DNA from: CAYSEQ01 sp964430475 | GTDB lineage: Bacteria > Patescibacteriota > Microgenomatia > UBA8517 | Direction of reading: 5' to 3' | Assembly: GCA_964430475.1 (NCBI GenBank) | Contig: CAYSEQ010000001.1 | Coordinates: 62,001 to 126,000 of the forward strand | DNA: 64,000 nucleotides | Shown here: positions 24,038-33,034 of the stretch, in pieces | Position numbering within the stretch: the first letter of the stretch is position 1 | Layout: the number at the start of each line of letters is the position of its first letter | Notes under the pieces: model-generated | The model's database searches: none | What the model saw: only the letters and a program-made list of their open reading frames with translations | What the model was told of the DNA's origin: nothing | Made by a program: the position numbers and the translations under genes

Positions 24038-25741
24038 CTAATTCTCTTCCCAAAGAACTAAAGCATCGCCACGTCCTTGAAATTCTGAATAGCTATATCT
24101 GTTTTTAACCTCGGGAATATAGACTATTGTTCTTCTACAACCTTTTTCCCACCAATATGTTTCTACTGCCATTTCAATATAACCGTAATTCGATATGCGA
24201 TTATCTTCACTATTGACAGTTATCATATTGACACCTTTTTCTCTTGCTTTTTCTGAAATAGTCTCAATGATTCTTGATATTGACTCTTCCCAATTGAGAT
24301 TCTTCTTAGGAATTTGAATTGCATCAAGATGCCATACTTTATTACCATCTGTTGTTTCTGTAACTAGTAAATATATGTTACCAATATGTCTGTCTGTGTG
24401 ATCAAATACTTTAACATTATATACAGGTATATTGGGATCTCTAAAAGGAAGTGGTCTTCCATCCGTACAATCCCCACTTATTTTCCCCGGATTTTTATCA
24501 AGAACCGGATGAGGCGAAGCATCTAAAAAATAAGTGATTTCTCTTTCCTCTTTTGTCCCTATTCCAACATTAATAAATTCTAAAACCTCATCAATTCTTC
24601 GTCCTAACTTTTCCGCCATTATTTCTGGAGTTGAAAAATAGGCAAGCATACCCAAGCGTATTTGTTCAAGTTTCCTCCTAGACTCACGAATTTTCTTGAG
24701 CTCTCCACTTAAGTTTTTTTCTCCTCAAGAGTCGCCAAGCGCTGCTTCTGTTTTATCTCACTCTCCTTCGTGGCAAGGTCTGAAGTAAAATCAGATTGAA
24801 GTAAAATATTTACTACCTCTTGAACCGAAAAAGCTTGCTGAATATTAACCCCTACTTTGCCAAGACCAATGTAATCTAGATATTGACCAAAAAAGTGTGT
24901 AACAATACTAAAACATGTTGTTAATCCATTACTATCGATGTAATCCATTAGATTAGGGTAAGAATCCAAATAACCTTCCCTATACGATTCAACTTCATCA
25001 AATTGTTCGCCAGTCTTAAATAAAGGTAAAGAGGACATATGTGAAATTATGCCCTTCAGGCGTTCTAAATCTTCGTACATCCTTTGAGCTTGATCTGCGA
25101 AAATAATCCATTTGTTGTTATCATATTCTTTATATTTAGCTAGAAAGGCTTCGGGGTCTATTAATTTATTTATCTGTTCGTCATACATACCACTATTAAA
25201 TAGAACACTGCTTATCGTCCAAAAGTTAAATATTAAAGCCTCAAAGTCTAAAATCTCATCTTCATCTGGTTCCTTCACAGAAGAAAGGAATTCCCTAAAG
25301 TCAAGATAAAAGGTAATAATAGGTGATGAGGGAGAGAAATATTTCTCAAGTAAGGTTAGTATATTGTCATCACAATCTAAAGTTTCTTCGTCTAAACCCA
25401 CTTTGTAGAGTTTATCTTCAAGTGTATTAATCTCTGTTTCATGAATATTCCTAAATGTCTCACCACCCGCTAAAACTACTTGAACTGGAATTCTACCAAA
25501 TGGAGCATTTTGCTCTTTTTTTTACTAAAGGTGAAATTTCGTTGGCATCTTCATGCTCAGCATGTCTAAGAGAATAAATTTTAAAACCACCTTCTATTTC
25601 CTCACGAGCATACTCTATTTTTCTAAGTTCTCTTTCAGGAATATTTTGCATACCTCCATATCTTCTCAAAAGGTCACGCAAGTTATTAAAACTATTTCCA
25701 GTTTCTCCTGAATGCGGGGTTAGATTTAATTCTACAGCCAT
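24038..25741 (-). pseudogene. Unknown multi-domain protein split by two A-tract frameshifts
   Basis: Three consecutive minus-strand frames (25741-25493, about 25515-24709, about 24720-24038) encode one protein. The first change lies in an A8 run (plus-strand T8, 25516-25523; one A too many) and the second in an A7 run (24714-24720; one too few). The two offsets cancel, so the span is exactly 568 codons. The N-terminal part contains YSLRHAEHEDANEISPL, which faintly recalls the RH-motif of histidine phosphatases, and FSIVTHFFGQYL further on could be its second His. A coiled coil crosses the second junction (KQKQRLATLEEKK). The C-terminal 200 residues are of unknown fold. Function unknown; sequencing indels, decay or phase switching are all possible. 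Confidence 0.7.
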
Positions 25742-25867
25742 ATAATCAAAAAGTTGGTAAATTGTACCCCATAGACCAGAAAAAAGTCAAACTTAATATG
25801 TCCAGTGTCCAGAACATACTATACTTGAAAAATCTTAAAAATCTATTGATAATAAAGTAGTTGAGTC

Positions 25868-26104
25868 ATGTCGAAAACTGAACATAAAAGTAAGATTTAT
25901 TTTCTAATACTAATAGGTTTTGCTTTATTAATTTATTTGTTATTCCGCGTAAAATACCAGCCAATTCTTATAGAAGCAAGCTGTAGTGAGATAGCTTCGT
26001 TCTCTAGTAATTTACTCGGGGACAGATATAGTTTAGACGAAAACGAATTTTCTTATAATTCTATTAAAAACGACTGTCTCAAAGAGACATTATCTAAAAA
26101 GTAA
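25868..26104 (+). CDS. Unrecognised small membrane-anchored protein
   Basis: 78 residues. One transmembrane helix (about 10-26, IYFLILIGFALLIYLLF) with a short basic N-terminus and a polar 50-residue tail containing two Cys (ASCSEIAS and NDCLKE). No family recognised. It is the first of two plus-strand genes before tRNA-Thr, 80 bp upstream of the reductase gene, and may be co-transcribed with it. The two Cys could form a disulfide outside the cell; this is inference. Confidence 0.55.
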   Translation: MSKTEHKSKIYFLILIGFALLIYLLFRVKYQPILIEASCSEIASFSSNLLGDRYSLDENEFSYNSIKNDCLKETLSKK

Positions 26105-26185
26105 TTTAGTTAGTTAAACTTAAAAAATCGGGCTATCAATTTTTGCAACTTAAGAAATGAATATTCATAAGTTAAAACAAAAATA

Positions 26186-26920
26186 ATGAAATTAAAGCTT
26201 ATTGATAAGAAAAAAGAAGCAAAAGATACATTTTCATTCTTTTTTGAACCAGAAAGAGACGTAAAATGGCTCCCTGGTCAGTTTTTTTATTTCACTATCC
26301 CAAAATTAAAATATAACGATCCAAAAGGGAACACACGACATTTCACAATATCAGCATCACCAACAGAGGGTAAGACTCTGAGAATAACTACAAGATTAAG
26401 AGAAGATTCGGGTTACAAAAAAACCCTTAACGAACTCCTTATTGGCACACTTATTGAAGGTGAGGGTCCTAACGGAACTTTCATTTTAGATGAAAATGAA
26501 AAAGGTAAACATGTACTTATTGCTGGTGGAATCGGAATCACCCCCTTTAGAGCTTTTATAAAATATAACATCGATAAAAACCTCAATGATATCCAACTTC
26601 ACCTTATATACTCAAATTCTATTCCTGAAGAAATAGCCTTTTACAAAGAACTTAGCGATTGGGAAACATCACATAAGAACATTAAAATCGCACTGACTAT
26701 ATCAAAACCTGAAGAATCAGAAACTAAATGGGATGGTCTTAAAGGAAGAATCGACGAATTGATGATAGAACAATTGCTTAATAAATGGGGACTTAAGAAA
26801 AATGAAGTTGTCTTTTGGTTGTGTGGGCCACCGCCAATGGTAGACGCGATAGAAAATGTTTTAGGAAAAATGGGTATTACTTCCGATAAAATCCGCTCAG
26901 AAAAATTCACAGGCTACTAG
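26186..26920 (+). CDS. FNR-like flavin/NAD(P)-binding oxidoreductase
   Basis: 244 residues of the ferredoxin-NADP reductase fold. FAD domain: FEPERDVKWLPGQFFYFTIP, then RHFTISASPTEG (the R-x-(Y/F)-(S/T)-I/S flavin-binding motif). NAD(P) domain: GIGITPFRAFIKY, and VFWLCGPPPMVDAIENVL near the C-terminus. No [2Fe-2S] domain is attached. Electrons would pass between NAD(P)H and a separate acceptor. A ferric-reductase-like membrane protein lacking this domain is encoded about 12 kb downstream (38861-39538), a possible but unproven partner. Confidence 0.93.
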   Translation: MKLKLIDKKKEAKDTFSFFFEPERDVKWLPGQFFYFTIPKLKYNDPKGNTRHFTISASPTEGKTLRITTRLREDSGYKKTLNELLIGTLIEGEGPNGTFILDENEKGKHVLIAGGIGITPFRAFIKYNIDKNLNDIQLHLIYSNSIPEEIAFYKELSDWETSHKNIKIALTISKPEESETKWDGLKGRIDELMIEQLLNKWGLKKNEVVFWLCGPPPMVDAIENVLGKMGITSDKIRSEKFTGY

Positions 26921-26927
26921 ATAATGG

Positions 26928-26933
26928 TATAAT
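26928..26933 (+). promoter_or_regulatory. Extended -10 element before tRNA-Thr
   Basis: TATAAT at 26928-26933 with an upstream TGG (TGn extended -10), 44 bp before the tRNA. It overlaps the reductase stop region and could drive both the tRNA and the gene fused to its end. Confidence 0.5.
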
Positions 26934-26977
26934 TTAACCAATAAGCTTCTTTATTTCAATTTTAGCTTTACCTATTA

Positions 26978-27052
26978 GCCGGGATAGCTCAACGGAAGAG
27001 CAACGGTATCGTAAACCGTAGGTTGTGGGTTCAAGTCCCACTCCCGGCTCCA
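26978..27052 (+). tRNA. tRNA-Thr(CGT), CCA encoded
   Basis: Cloverleaf with acceptor GCCGGGA/TCCCGGC, D-arm GCTC/GAGC, anticodon arm ACGGT-ATCGTAA-ACCGT (anticodon CGT), T-arm GTGGG-TTCAAGT-CCCAC, discriminator T at 27049 and encoded CCA at 27050-27052. The last A is also the first base of the next gene's ATG. Confidence 0.97.
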
Positions 27053-27759
27053 TGTACTATCGGAGATTAAAGTTTGAAGAATCCAGAAATAAAAGAAGAG
27101 CCTTTTTCTTTCTGGCTTTATCTTTTCTAGGGATTCTATTTTTAATTTTTTGGGGAATACCTTGGACAGTAAAATTTACTGCGTTTTTAATGGAATTTAA
27201 AAAGGTAAATGAAACGCCAGAAGTTGAAGATACAACCCCCCCTCCTCCTCCCTACCTAGAGGCTTTGCCTAAAGCAACCAAAAATTCTCAGATAGAAATT
27301 AAGGGATCAACTGAACCTGGAGTAACAGTTATTCTAAATGTAAATTCAGAAGTTTATGAAGTTATTAGCGATAAACAAGGACAATTTTCGCACACAGTTA
27401 CACTTGATAAAGAAGAAAATATCGTATATGCATTTGCTAAGGATGCATCCGGTAATGTAAGTCAAAAAACTAACTTTTACAAAATCATCTACGATAATAA
27501 ACCTCCTACAATAGAGATTACCAAACCTAGAGATGGTGAGGAATTTTTCGGATCAAGGCAAAGACAATTGGTCTTAGAAGGAGCAACTGAAAAAGGTGCG
27601 AGCATTGAGATAAACGGAAGGTTTGTTTTAGTTGATGACGATGGCAATTTTTCATTTGTCACAACCCTTTCTGAGGGTGAAAATAAGTTTCTAATCAAAG
27701 CCAAAGACGAAGCAGAAAATGTTACAGAAAAGACAATTTCAGTTAGGTTTACTCCTTAA
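27052..27759 (+). CDS. Membrane-anchored protein with two Ig-like domains
   Basis: 235 residues from ATG 27052; a GTG inside the tRNA at 27025 is in frame but implausible. One transmembrane helix (about 17-39) is followed by a Pro-rich linker (TPPPPPYLEALP) and two bacterial Ig-like domains of the type found in glucodextranase and adhesins: IEIKGSTEPGVTVILNVN with FAKDASGNVS, and LVLEGATEKGASIEINGRF with IKAKDEAENVTE. The domains sit outside the cell. The start codon begins with the last base of the tRNA-Thr CCA end and no ribosome site is visible. It overlaps the convergent O-antigen ligase-like gene by 11 bp. Confidence 0.87.
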   Translation: MYYRRLKFEESRNKRRAFFFLALSFLGILFLIFWGIPWTVKFTAFLMEFKKVNETPEVEDTTPPPPPYLEALPKATKNSQIEIKGSTEPGVTVILNVNSEVYEVISDKQGQFSHTVTLDKEENIVYAFAKDASGNVSQKTNFYKIIYDNKPPTIEITKPRDGEEFFGSRQRQLVLEGATEKGASIEINGRFVLVDDDGNFSFVTTLSEGENKFLIKAKDEAENVTEKTISVRFTP

Positions 27760-28939
27760 GACCTAAAGCTAGCAATACACTAACATAACCCATAACCCAA
27801 GGATAAAAGAGACTATTTATGAAAAGGCTATTTATTAGAAGAGCAATTAAACAAACCCTCAATGCCAAACCATAGAATCCATTTTCAGCTTCTTTAAACA
27901 GAGTAAAAACAGTTTTGAAAAAAACCAAAATTCCAACAACCCCGCTTGTTGCAAGTACAAAAAGAATACTAGAGTCGCTTCCCCCACAACTGTGGGAGTT
28001 AGGATCTCCACCAAAAAATTTTGCTCGATAAGTACACAAGTTGTTAAAGCCCACACCAAAAAGGGGAGAGATTTTAAAGATTTCAATGGTTTCTTTATAA
28101 TTTTGTATCCTTGCTTTGATACTATTTAGTCTTTCCAATCTCACACCTTCAGAAGCCGGCCTTGGCAAAATAACGAAGATAAATAAGATTCCTAGTAATA
28201 AGGCTTGAAATTTTTTAATCTCCTTCTTGTACAAAAAAAGACTCAACAAGCCGCATATTAGAGCAATGTACCCGGCTCTTGAGTAAGTGAAAGCAATTGA
28301 AATAAAAAGAAATACTGCAAGAATAAAAATAATTTGTTTTTTTTTGCTCTCAAATAACTTTACAACCGCCAGCATCAGTCCCAAAACAAGGATTATACTA
28401 GTAAAACCAGGATCCAAAAATGTACCTGTTAATCTATAAAGGTGGTCATCCCAACCAATATATTTCAGTGAAGTTAGGTCTGGGAACCAAAAATACTGTA
28501 TCCAACCAAAAATACCAACCATCAAAGAAACAATTATTAGAAGTAAATAAATAGCCTCCTTTTCGAAAATTTTGTTTTTAATACAAATTAGTACAAGATA
28601 AAAAAAGCAGAAATAGCCAATCAGCCTTACAAGATAAAAGCTTCCGTACAAAAATTGTGAAATTGATAGTGCAGGGTAAGATAAAGCAAGTGAAAAAATT
28701 AAAACAACCAAGAAAGGCCTTATTGCTTTTACCACTTTAACACTTTTATTAAAGCTTTTGTCTAATAAAAAATAAAAAGGAATCGATAAAACCGGAAAAA
28801 TATCAATAAGATTGAACCGAATATAATTATTGAAAACACCTAGATTTAAGCTAAGAAGTTTTCCAAAAGGAAACAATAGAAAGTACGACCATATCAGAAT
28901 TTTTGCAAAAAACAAGTAAAAGTTTTCTTTTATCTTCAT
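27749..28939 (-). CDS. O-antigen ligase/polymerase family membrane protein
   Basis: 396 residues with about 11 transmembrane helices and a large periplasmic-type loop near residues 255-325. SRAGYIALICGLLSLFLYKK and the SPLFGVGFNNL segment in the big loop are typical of the Wzy_C family, which ligates or polymerises lipid-linked glycans. It is the last gene of the minus-strand glycan cluster, 13 bp after a glycosyltransferase gene. In a cell without outer membrane it would attach or polymerise a surface glycan; acceptor unknown. Confidence 0.9.
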   Translation of the reverse strand: MKIKENFYLFFAKILIWSYFLLFPFGKLLSLNLGVFNNYIRFNLIDIFPVLSIPFYFLLDKSFNKSVKVVKAIRPFLVVLIFSLALSYPALSISQFLYGSFYLVRLIGYFCFFYLVLICIKNKIFEKEAIYLLLIIVSLMVGIFGWIQYFWFPDLTSLKYIGWDDHLYRLTGTFLDPGFTSIILVLGLMLAVVKLFESKKKQIIFILAVFLFISIAFTYSRAGYIALICGLLSLFLYKKEIKKFQALLLGILFIFVILPRPASEGVRLERLNSIKARIQNYKETIEIFKISPLFGVGFNNLCTYRAKFFGGDPNSHSCGGSDSSILFVLATSGVVGILVFFKTVFTLFKEAENGFYGLALRVCLIALLINSLFINSLFYPWVMGYVSVLLALGLKE

Positions 28940-28952
28940 TTACATTTTTGAA

Positions 28953-29708
28953 TCAAGATTTCTCTTTCTCCTGAAGAAGAAAAAGTTTAGACCATGATAA
29001 AAATGAATGAAAACTCATTGTAACTGCAAAAACAAAACCTTGCATACCATCCAAAAATCCAAAATTTAAAAGAAAGTTTTTCAAAAAATGAGCTAAAGGA
29101 TAAAATAAGATTTTTGATAAACTTGCCCTTTTACCTTCCTCTTTATTAGCGATCGTATGCCAAGTAGACCAACGGTTAATAGCTTTTATAAATGACCTAA
29201 GTGTTGGGTGGGGGTAATGCAACAAGGGATTCTTGAGTACTTTCACCTTACCATCAACTTTAAAAAAGGGGTGTACTCTTCTTACCCACTTACCTCCTGC
29301 ATTTTTATTAAATAGTCTTAATGACCTAAAACTACCTATTTCTCCATGAGTTAGCCATTTTCCCCACATATAATCTATCCTCTTTAACTTATAACCAACA
29401 ACATTATTGTCGCTTTTTTCTATCTCGCTGATGATCTCATCCTTGAGTTTTTTAGTAACCATTTCGTCTGCATCAACAAAAAAAATCCACTCCCCTTTGG
29501 CTTTATTTAATCCATAGTTACATTGCTCTGAATAATCTTTATTCATCCTCCTTTTTAAAACCTTAGCTCCCATTTTTCTAGCAATTTTACGCGTTGAATC
29601 TTTAGAAAAGTCATCAACTACAATAATCTCATCACAAAAAGAAAGGCATTCAAGGCATTTCTTTATGTTTTTTGCTTCATTTTTGGTAAGAACTACCGCG
29701 CTAATCAT
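28953..29708 (-). CDS. Glycosyltransferase family 2 (WaaE-like)
   Basis: 251 residues. N-terminal nucleotide-sugar fold: MISAVVLTKNEAKNIKKCLE, CDEIIVVDDFSKDST and the metal-binding DxD-like FFVDADEMV. The YPHPTLRSFIKAINRWSTW segment and the hydrophobic C-terminal patch are as in the WaaE/KdtX-type glucosyltransferases. It probably transfers a sugar to a membrane-linked glycan at the inner face of the membrane. Short gaps on both sides (12 bp and 13 bp) place it firmly in the cluster. Confidence 0.93.
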   Translation of the reverse strand: MISAVVLTKNEAKNIKKCLECLSFCDEIIVVDDFSKDSTRKIARKMGAKVLKRRMNKDYSEQCNYGLNKAKGEWIFFVDADEMVTKKLKDEIISEIEKSDNNVVGYKLKRIDYMWGKWLTHGEIGSFRSLRLFNKNAGGKWVRRVHPFFKVDGKVKVLKNPLLHYPHPTLRSFIKAINRWSTWHTIANKEEGKRASLSKILFYPLAHFLKNFLLNFGFLDGMQGFVFAVTMSFHSFLSWSKLFLLQEKEKS

Positions 29709-29720
29709 TTTTTTAAAAAT

Positions 29721-31946
29721 TTAGGGTTTGGCTTGCGTTTTTACTCCTAGAGTTATCTTCTTAAAATTATAAACCTTATCAAATTCACCAACCAAACTGT
29801 AAGGTTGTTCAACAATAGTATATTCCAAATCTGAGTGTAAATTAGGTTCTTTTCCTTTCCACCATAAAAGGTAAACCCAATGATCTTGTCCAGAATGAAA
29901 CTGATAACCTGGGCCAAGAAATCTTAAAGAAAAACTTTTTCCCGCAGTATCATCTAGAATAAAATTAGCGACCTGAATTTTTTCACGGAAAATGGGGTAT
30001 TCATTTTTAAGCCTTAAAATAACTGAAAAGGAATTTAAAAAAACTATTGTGAAAATAATGGAAAGAGCCAAATTTTTATTGTACCTATAGATTTTTTTAA
30101 AAAATAAAGTAAGGATAGAAATCGTTGGCAAAAAAAGCAGTGGTAAATATGCTTCAGAAAATGTACCTCTTACAAAAAAACTCACGATCGCAAGAAAAAA
30201 CCAAATTATTATTAGCTTTTCAAAATAAAGACTTTTAGTCCGGTTCTTTATTAGACTAAAGACAAATAAAACAAAAGAAATTAGAAACAAAACGAAAGAA
30301 ATTCTTGGAAATATGGGCAAAACTACTTCTTTGAGGTAAGTAAAAAATGGTGATACTATGCTTAAGCCTCTTTCAATATTATCTATACCTAAAAATGACT
30401 CGTAAACTTTCATGACCACCCAAATAAAAAAGCCGATCGTTTGAATAAATACGCCGTTCTTAATGTCCCAAAGTAAAAAGGGCAATCCTCCCCAAAATGC
30501 CCCTGCAAAAAGTTTTAAAAGATTTTTTGCCTCTTTCCTCCTCTGTATAATTTGAAAGGCAATGATTATTATTACTCCGAGAATAAAAGCCGCAAGTTCA
30601 AACTGAAATATTACTGAAAGACTTGCACCCAATAAAAACCAATAAATACCGTCACTTTTATAAGCTTTAATAAATAAATATCCAATTAGTACTGTTAAAG
30701 GAAATATACCAATAGTCTGAAAGGGTAACCTATCAATAAAAACTATGTAGGGTGATGTTGCAGTAAGAACACTTCCAATAAGTCCAGTTTCCCGATCATA
30801 AATTTTTGATAAAAGAAAAAATATTCCTAAGACTGCAATTAATCCAATAATTGAAGATAAAACTGCACCAGAAATAGGATTAAAATTTCCTAACATCAAG
30901 GCGAAAGCAAGAAGCCATGTCCAAATCGCCCCCTGTCTTAAAATCGGTACACTTGATGGAATACCAACCAGCGGAAATTCTTTTTTTAATATCATGTCCC
31001 TTGCCTGTAAAAAATACCAACCAATATCACCAAAAAAAGCCATCGTTTCACCTATCCTGTACAATCTCAAAAATAATCCTAACGCAAGTATTCCCAAAAG
31101 AATCGCGTAGTATTTAGAAAACCTAGCAAAAAGTTCAACTAAAATAGCTGAATGTAAACCGTAATGTTTTTTAAAATAATAAAATCTACTTTTAGCAAAA
31201 ATTTTCTTCAATTTTTCACTGATATCTTTGGATTTTTGACCATAATGTACAACTTGAGCATGGGGAATCATATAAATTTTTCCTATTTTATTAACTTTTT
31301 TGCACAGATCACTTTCTTCAAAATATAGGAAGAAATGTTCATCAAAACCTCCTATCTTGTTGAAGACTGTACTTCGAATCATAAAAGCGCTTCCTGGCAC
31401 CACATCTAATCTTACCTTTTCCTTTCTTTTTCTCCATTCAATATCTTTCATGAAATAATTTCTTGACACTGGATTGTTTGGAAAAACCTTGTTGATAAAA
31501 GATAGGGAAAATATACCCTCTAATGGTGTAAGTTCTCGCGTTCCTTGGCTTAGTGAAATATTTCCGTCCTCATCTAATAAAAAGGGGGCAACTATAGCTG
31601 CATCCTTATTTTGGTCTAAAAATCTAGCTAAATTATTAAGAGTAGAAGAAGTTTTGAGAAGCGTATCGGGATTAAGTATTAATAGATACTCTCCTAAAGC
31701 ATATTTAAATCCAAGATTATTTCCTCCCCCATAACCTAAATTTCTGGGGCTTTTTACATACTTTATTTTTTTACTAATTCCAATATATCGAGAAACATTC
31801 TTTTCTTTAGAATTGTCAACGACAATAATTTCATAGTCAAAATTTACCTTTTGTATTAGAACACTCCTAATACTTCTTAAAAGATCCTCCAAATTTTTAT
31901 AATAGACATAAATTATTGATACTTTTATTTTTTGGATTTTTGACAT
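29721..31946 (-). CDS. Fusion of GT2 glycosyltransferase and GT-C-like membrane transferase
   Basis: 741 residues from ATG 31946 (TTG at 31991 would overlap the upstream gene more). Residues 8-250 form a rhamnosyltransferase-like GT2 domain: IIYVYYKNLEDLLRSI, EIIVVDNS, NLGYGGGNNLGFKYA and ILNPDTLL as its DxD-type motif. From about 275 onward come about nine transmembrane helices of an ArnT/PMT-like GT-C fold; the acidic first-loop motif is FFGDIGWYFLQARD. A periplasmic C-terminal tail follows. The cytoplasmic GT2 could build a lipid-linked sugar that the GT-C half transfers outside; this coupling is inference from the fusion. Confidence 0.87.
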   Translation of the reverse strand: MSKIQKIKVSIIYVYYKNLEDLLRSIRSVLIQKVNFDYEIIVVDNSKEKNVSRYIGISKKIKYVKSPRNLGYGGGNNLGFKYALGEYLLILNPDTLLKTSSTLNNLARFLDQNKDAAIVAPFLLDEDGNISLSQGTRELTPLEGIFSLSFINKVFPNNPVSRNYFMKDIEWRKRKEKVRLDVVPGSAFMIRSTVFNKIGGFDEHFFLYFEESDLCKKVNKIGKIYMIPHAQVVHYGQKSKDISEKLKKIFAKSRFYYFKKHYGLHSAILVELFARFSKYYAILLGILALGLFLRLYRIGETMAFFGDIGWYFLQARDMILKKEFPLVGIPSSVPILRQGAIWTWLLAFALMLGNFNPISGAVLSSIIGLIAVLGIFFLLSKIYDRETGLIGSVLTATSPYIVFIDRLPFQTIGIFPLTVLIGYLFIKAYKSDGIYWFLLGASLSVIFQFELAAFILGVIIIIAFQIIQRRKEAKNLLKLFAGAFWGGLPFLLWDIKNGVFIQTIGFFIWVVMKVYESFLGIDNIERGLSIVSPFFTYLKEVVLPIFPRISFVLFLISFVLFVFSLIKNRTKSLYFEKLIIIWFFLAIVSFFVRGTFSEAYLPLLFLPTISILTLFFKKIYRYNKNLALSIIFTIVFLNSFSVILRLKNEYPIFREKIQVANFILDDTAGKSFSLRFLGPGYQFHSGQDHWVYLLWWKGKEPNLHSDLEYTIVEQPYSLVGEFDKVYNFKKITLGVKTQAKP

Positions 31947-33034
31947 AGGCCAAGCATAACTTCTTCCAAAAGACGATAGTGTCTCTCCCAACTAAATTTT
32001 TTAGATACATATTCTCTAGCATTCCTCCCCATATCTTCGGCTAATTTAGGATTTTCTAAAAGATAAGTGATTTTCTCTGAAAATTCTTTCGGGTCTCTTT
32101 TCAATAAAAATCCTGTTTTTCCATGAAGTACTGTCTCCTTATACCCACCTTCTTTAACTGCTAATACCGGAGTTTCGCATGCCATTGACTCAATTGCTAT
32201 CAAACCAAATGGTTCATTAATGCTTGTACACAAGGTTAAAATACTCTCTGAATATTTTTTTGCTAATTTTCTATCTGTTCTTTTTTTGGAAAAGCTTACT
32301 ACTTCAAATTCAAAGTCAATATTTTTTGGTACAAATGACAAGGCTTTTTCAATTAAGTCATAGCCATCAATTTTATGCCTTTCACCCACAAACAATATTT
32401 TATTTTTTTTCTTTGAAATCTTTTTAAAAACTTTTAAATCAACCCCCGGATAACACACGCTAGCTTCTCTTTTATAAAATCTTTTAACCTTTTTACTAAC
32501 ATATTCTGAATTAGTAAGAATAATACTTGCTTTTTGGGCATTAACTTTATCAATCTTCTTTCTATATTTTCTTGTTAGATTCTCATATAAGGTTTTATAA
32601 AATACAACCTTTTCATTAAAACGCAATTCCTTTTCATAGGCGATACGCAAAAGTTCGTGACAATAGTATACTGTTGGCAAATTTATATATCTTAACAAAA
32701 ATGGTGCCTGCGTAAATTTATCAGGATGTATAAGACAAACATCGTAAGGTTTTGAATTGATTTTTTTGGCAATATCGTAGTGAATTTTTCTTAAAGAAAA
32801 AAAATTTTTCCAGTCACGGTAAATTCTGTTAATAAAAATTGGCAAATTATTGAAAAGATTTATCTTAAAGATGTAAACATTGTTAGCAAAAAATCGTATA
32901 TCTAGAAAATCTTTGTCTTCGGAGTCCATCTCGTACAAATCAATATTATGTTTAAGACTTAAACGCCTAACCTCTTCAAACAAAACTCTTTTGGCTCCAC
33001 CCGCTGGAAGATTGTGGTAGACTGCAATATTCAT
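31925..33034 (-). CDS. Glycosyltransferase family 4
   Basis: 369 residues of the GT-B fold. N-terminal AGGAKRVLFEEVRRLSLKH is the acceptor-side glycine loop; the C-terminal half has ILFVGERHKIDGYDLIEKAL and the GT4 E-x7-E motif EPFGLIAIESMACETPVLAV with the following G-Y-K-E-T. It probably extends the surface glycan in the cytoplasm. It overlaps the methyltransferase gene upstream by 4 bp and the GT2/GT-C gene downstream by 22 bp, indicating translational coupling. Confidence 0.94.
   Translation of the reverse strand: MNIAVYHNLPAGGAKRVLFEEVRRLSLKHNIDLYEMDSEDKDFLDIRFFANNVYIFKINLFNNLPIFINRIYRDWKNFFSLRKIHYDIAKKINSKPYDVCLIHPDKFTQAPFLLRYINLPTVYYCHELLRIAYEKELRFNEKVVFYKTLYENLTRKYRKKIDKVNAQKASIILTNSEYVSKKVKRFYKREASVCYPGVDLKVFKKISKKKNKILFVGERHKIDGYDLIEKALSFVPKNIDFEFEVVSFSKKRTDRKLAKKYSESILTLCTSINEPFGLIAIESMACETPVLAVKEGGYKETVLHGKTGFLLKRDPKEFSEKITYLLENPKLAEDMGRNAREYVSKKFSWERHYRLLEEVMLGLCQKSKK

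Noticed and set aside
24709..24725. Programmed -1 frameshift at the A7 run
   Set aside because: The zero-frame heptamer does not fit an efficient X-XXY-YYZ site and the second break upstream needs the opposite shift, so indels or decay are simpler.
27025..27051. GTG start of the Ig-like protein inside tRNA-Thr
   Set aside because: It would translate the tRNA T-arm; the next ATG at 27052 starts a normal membrane-anchor sequence.
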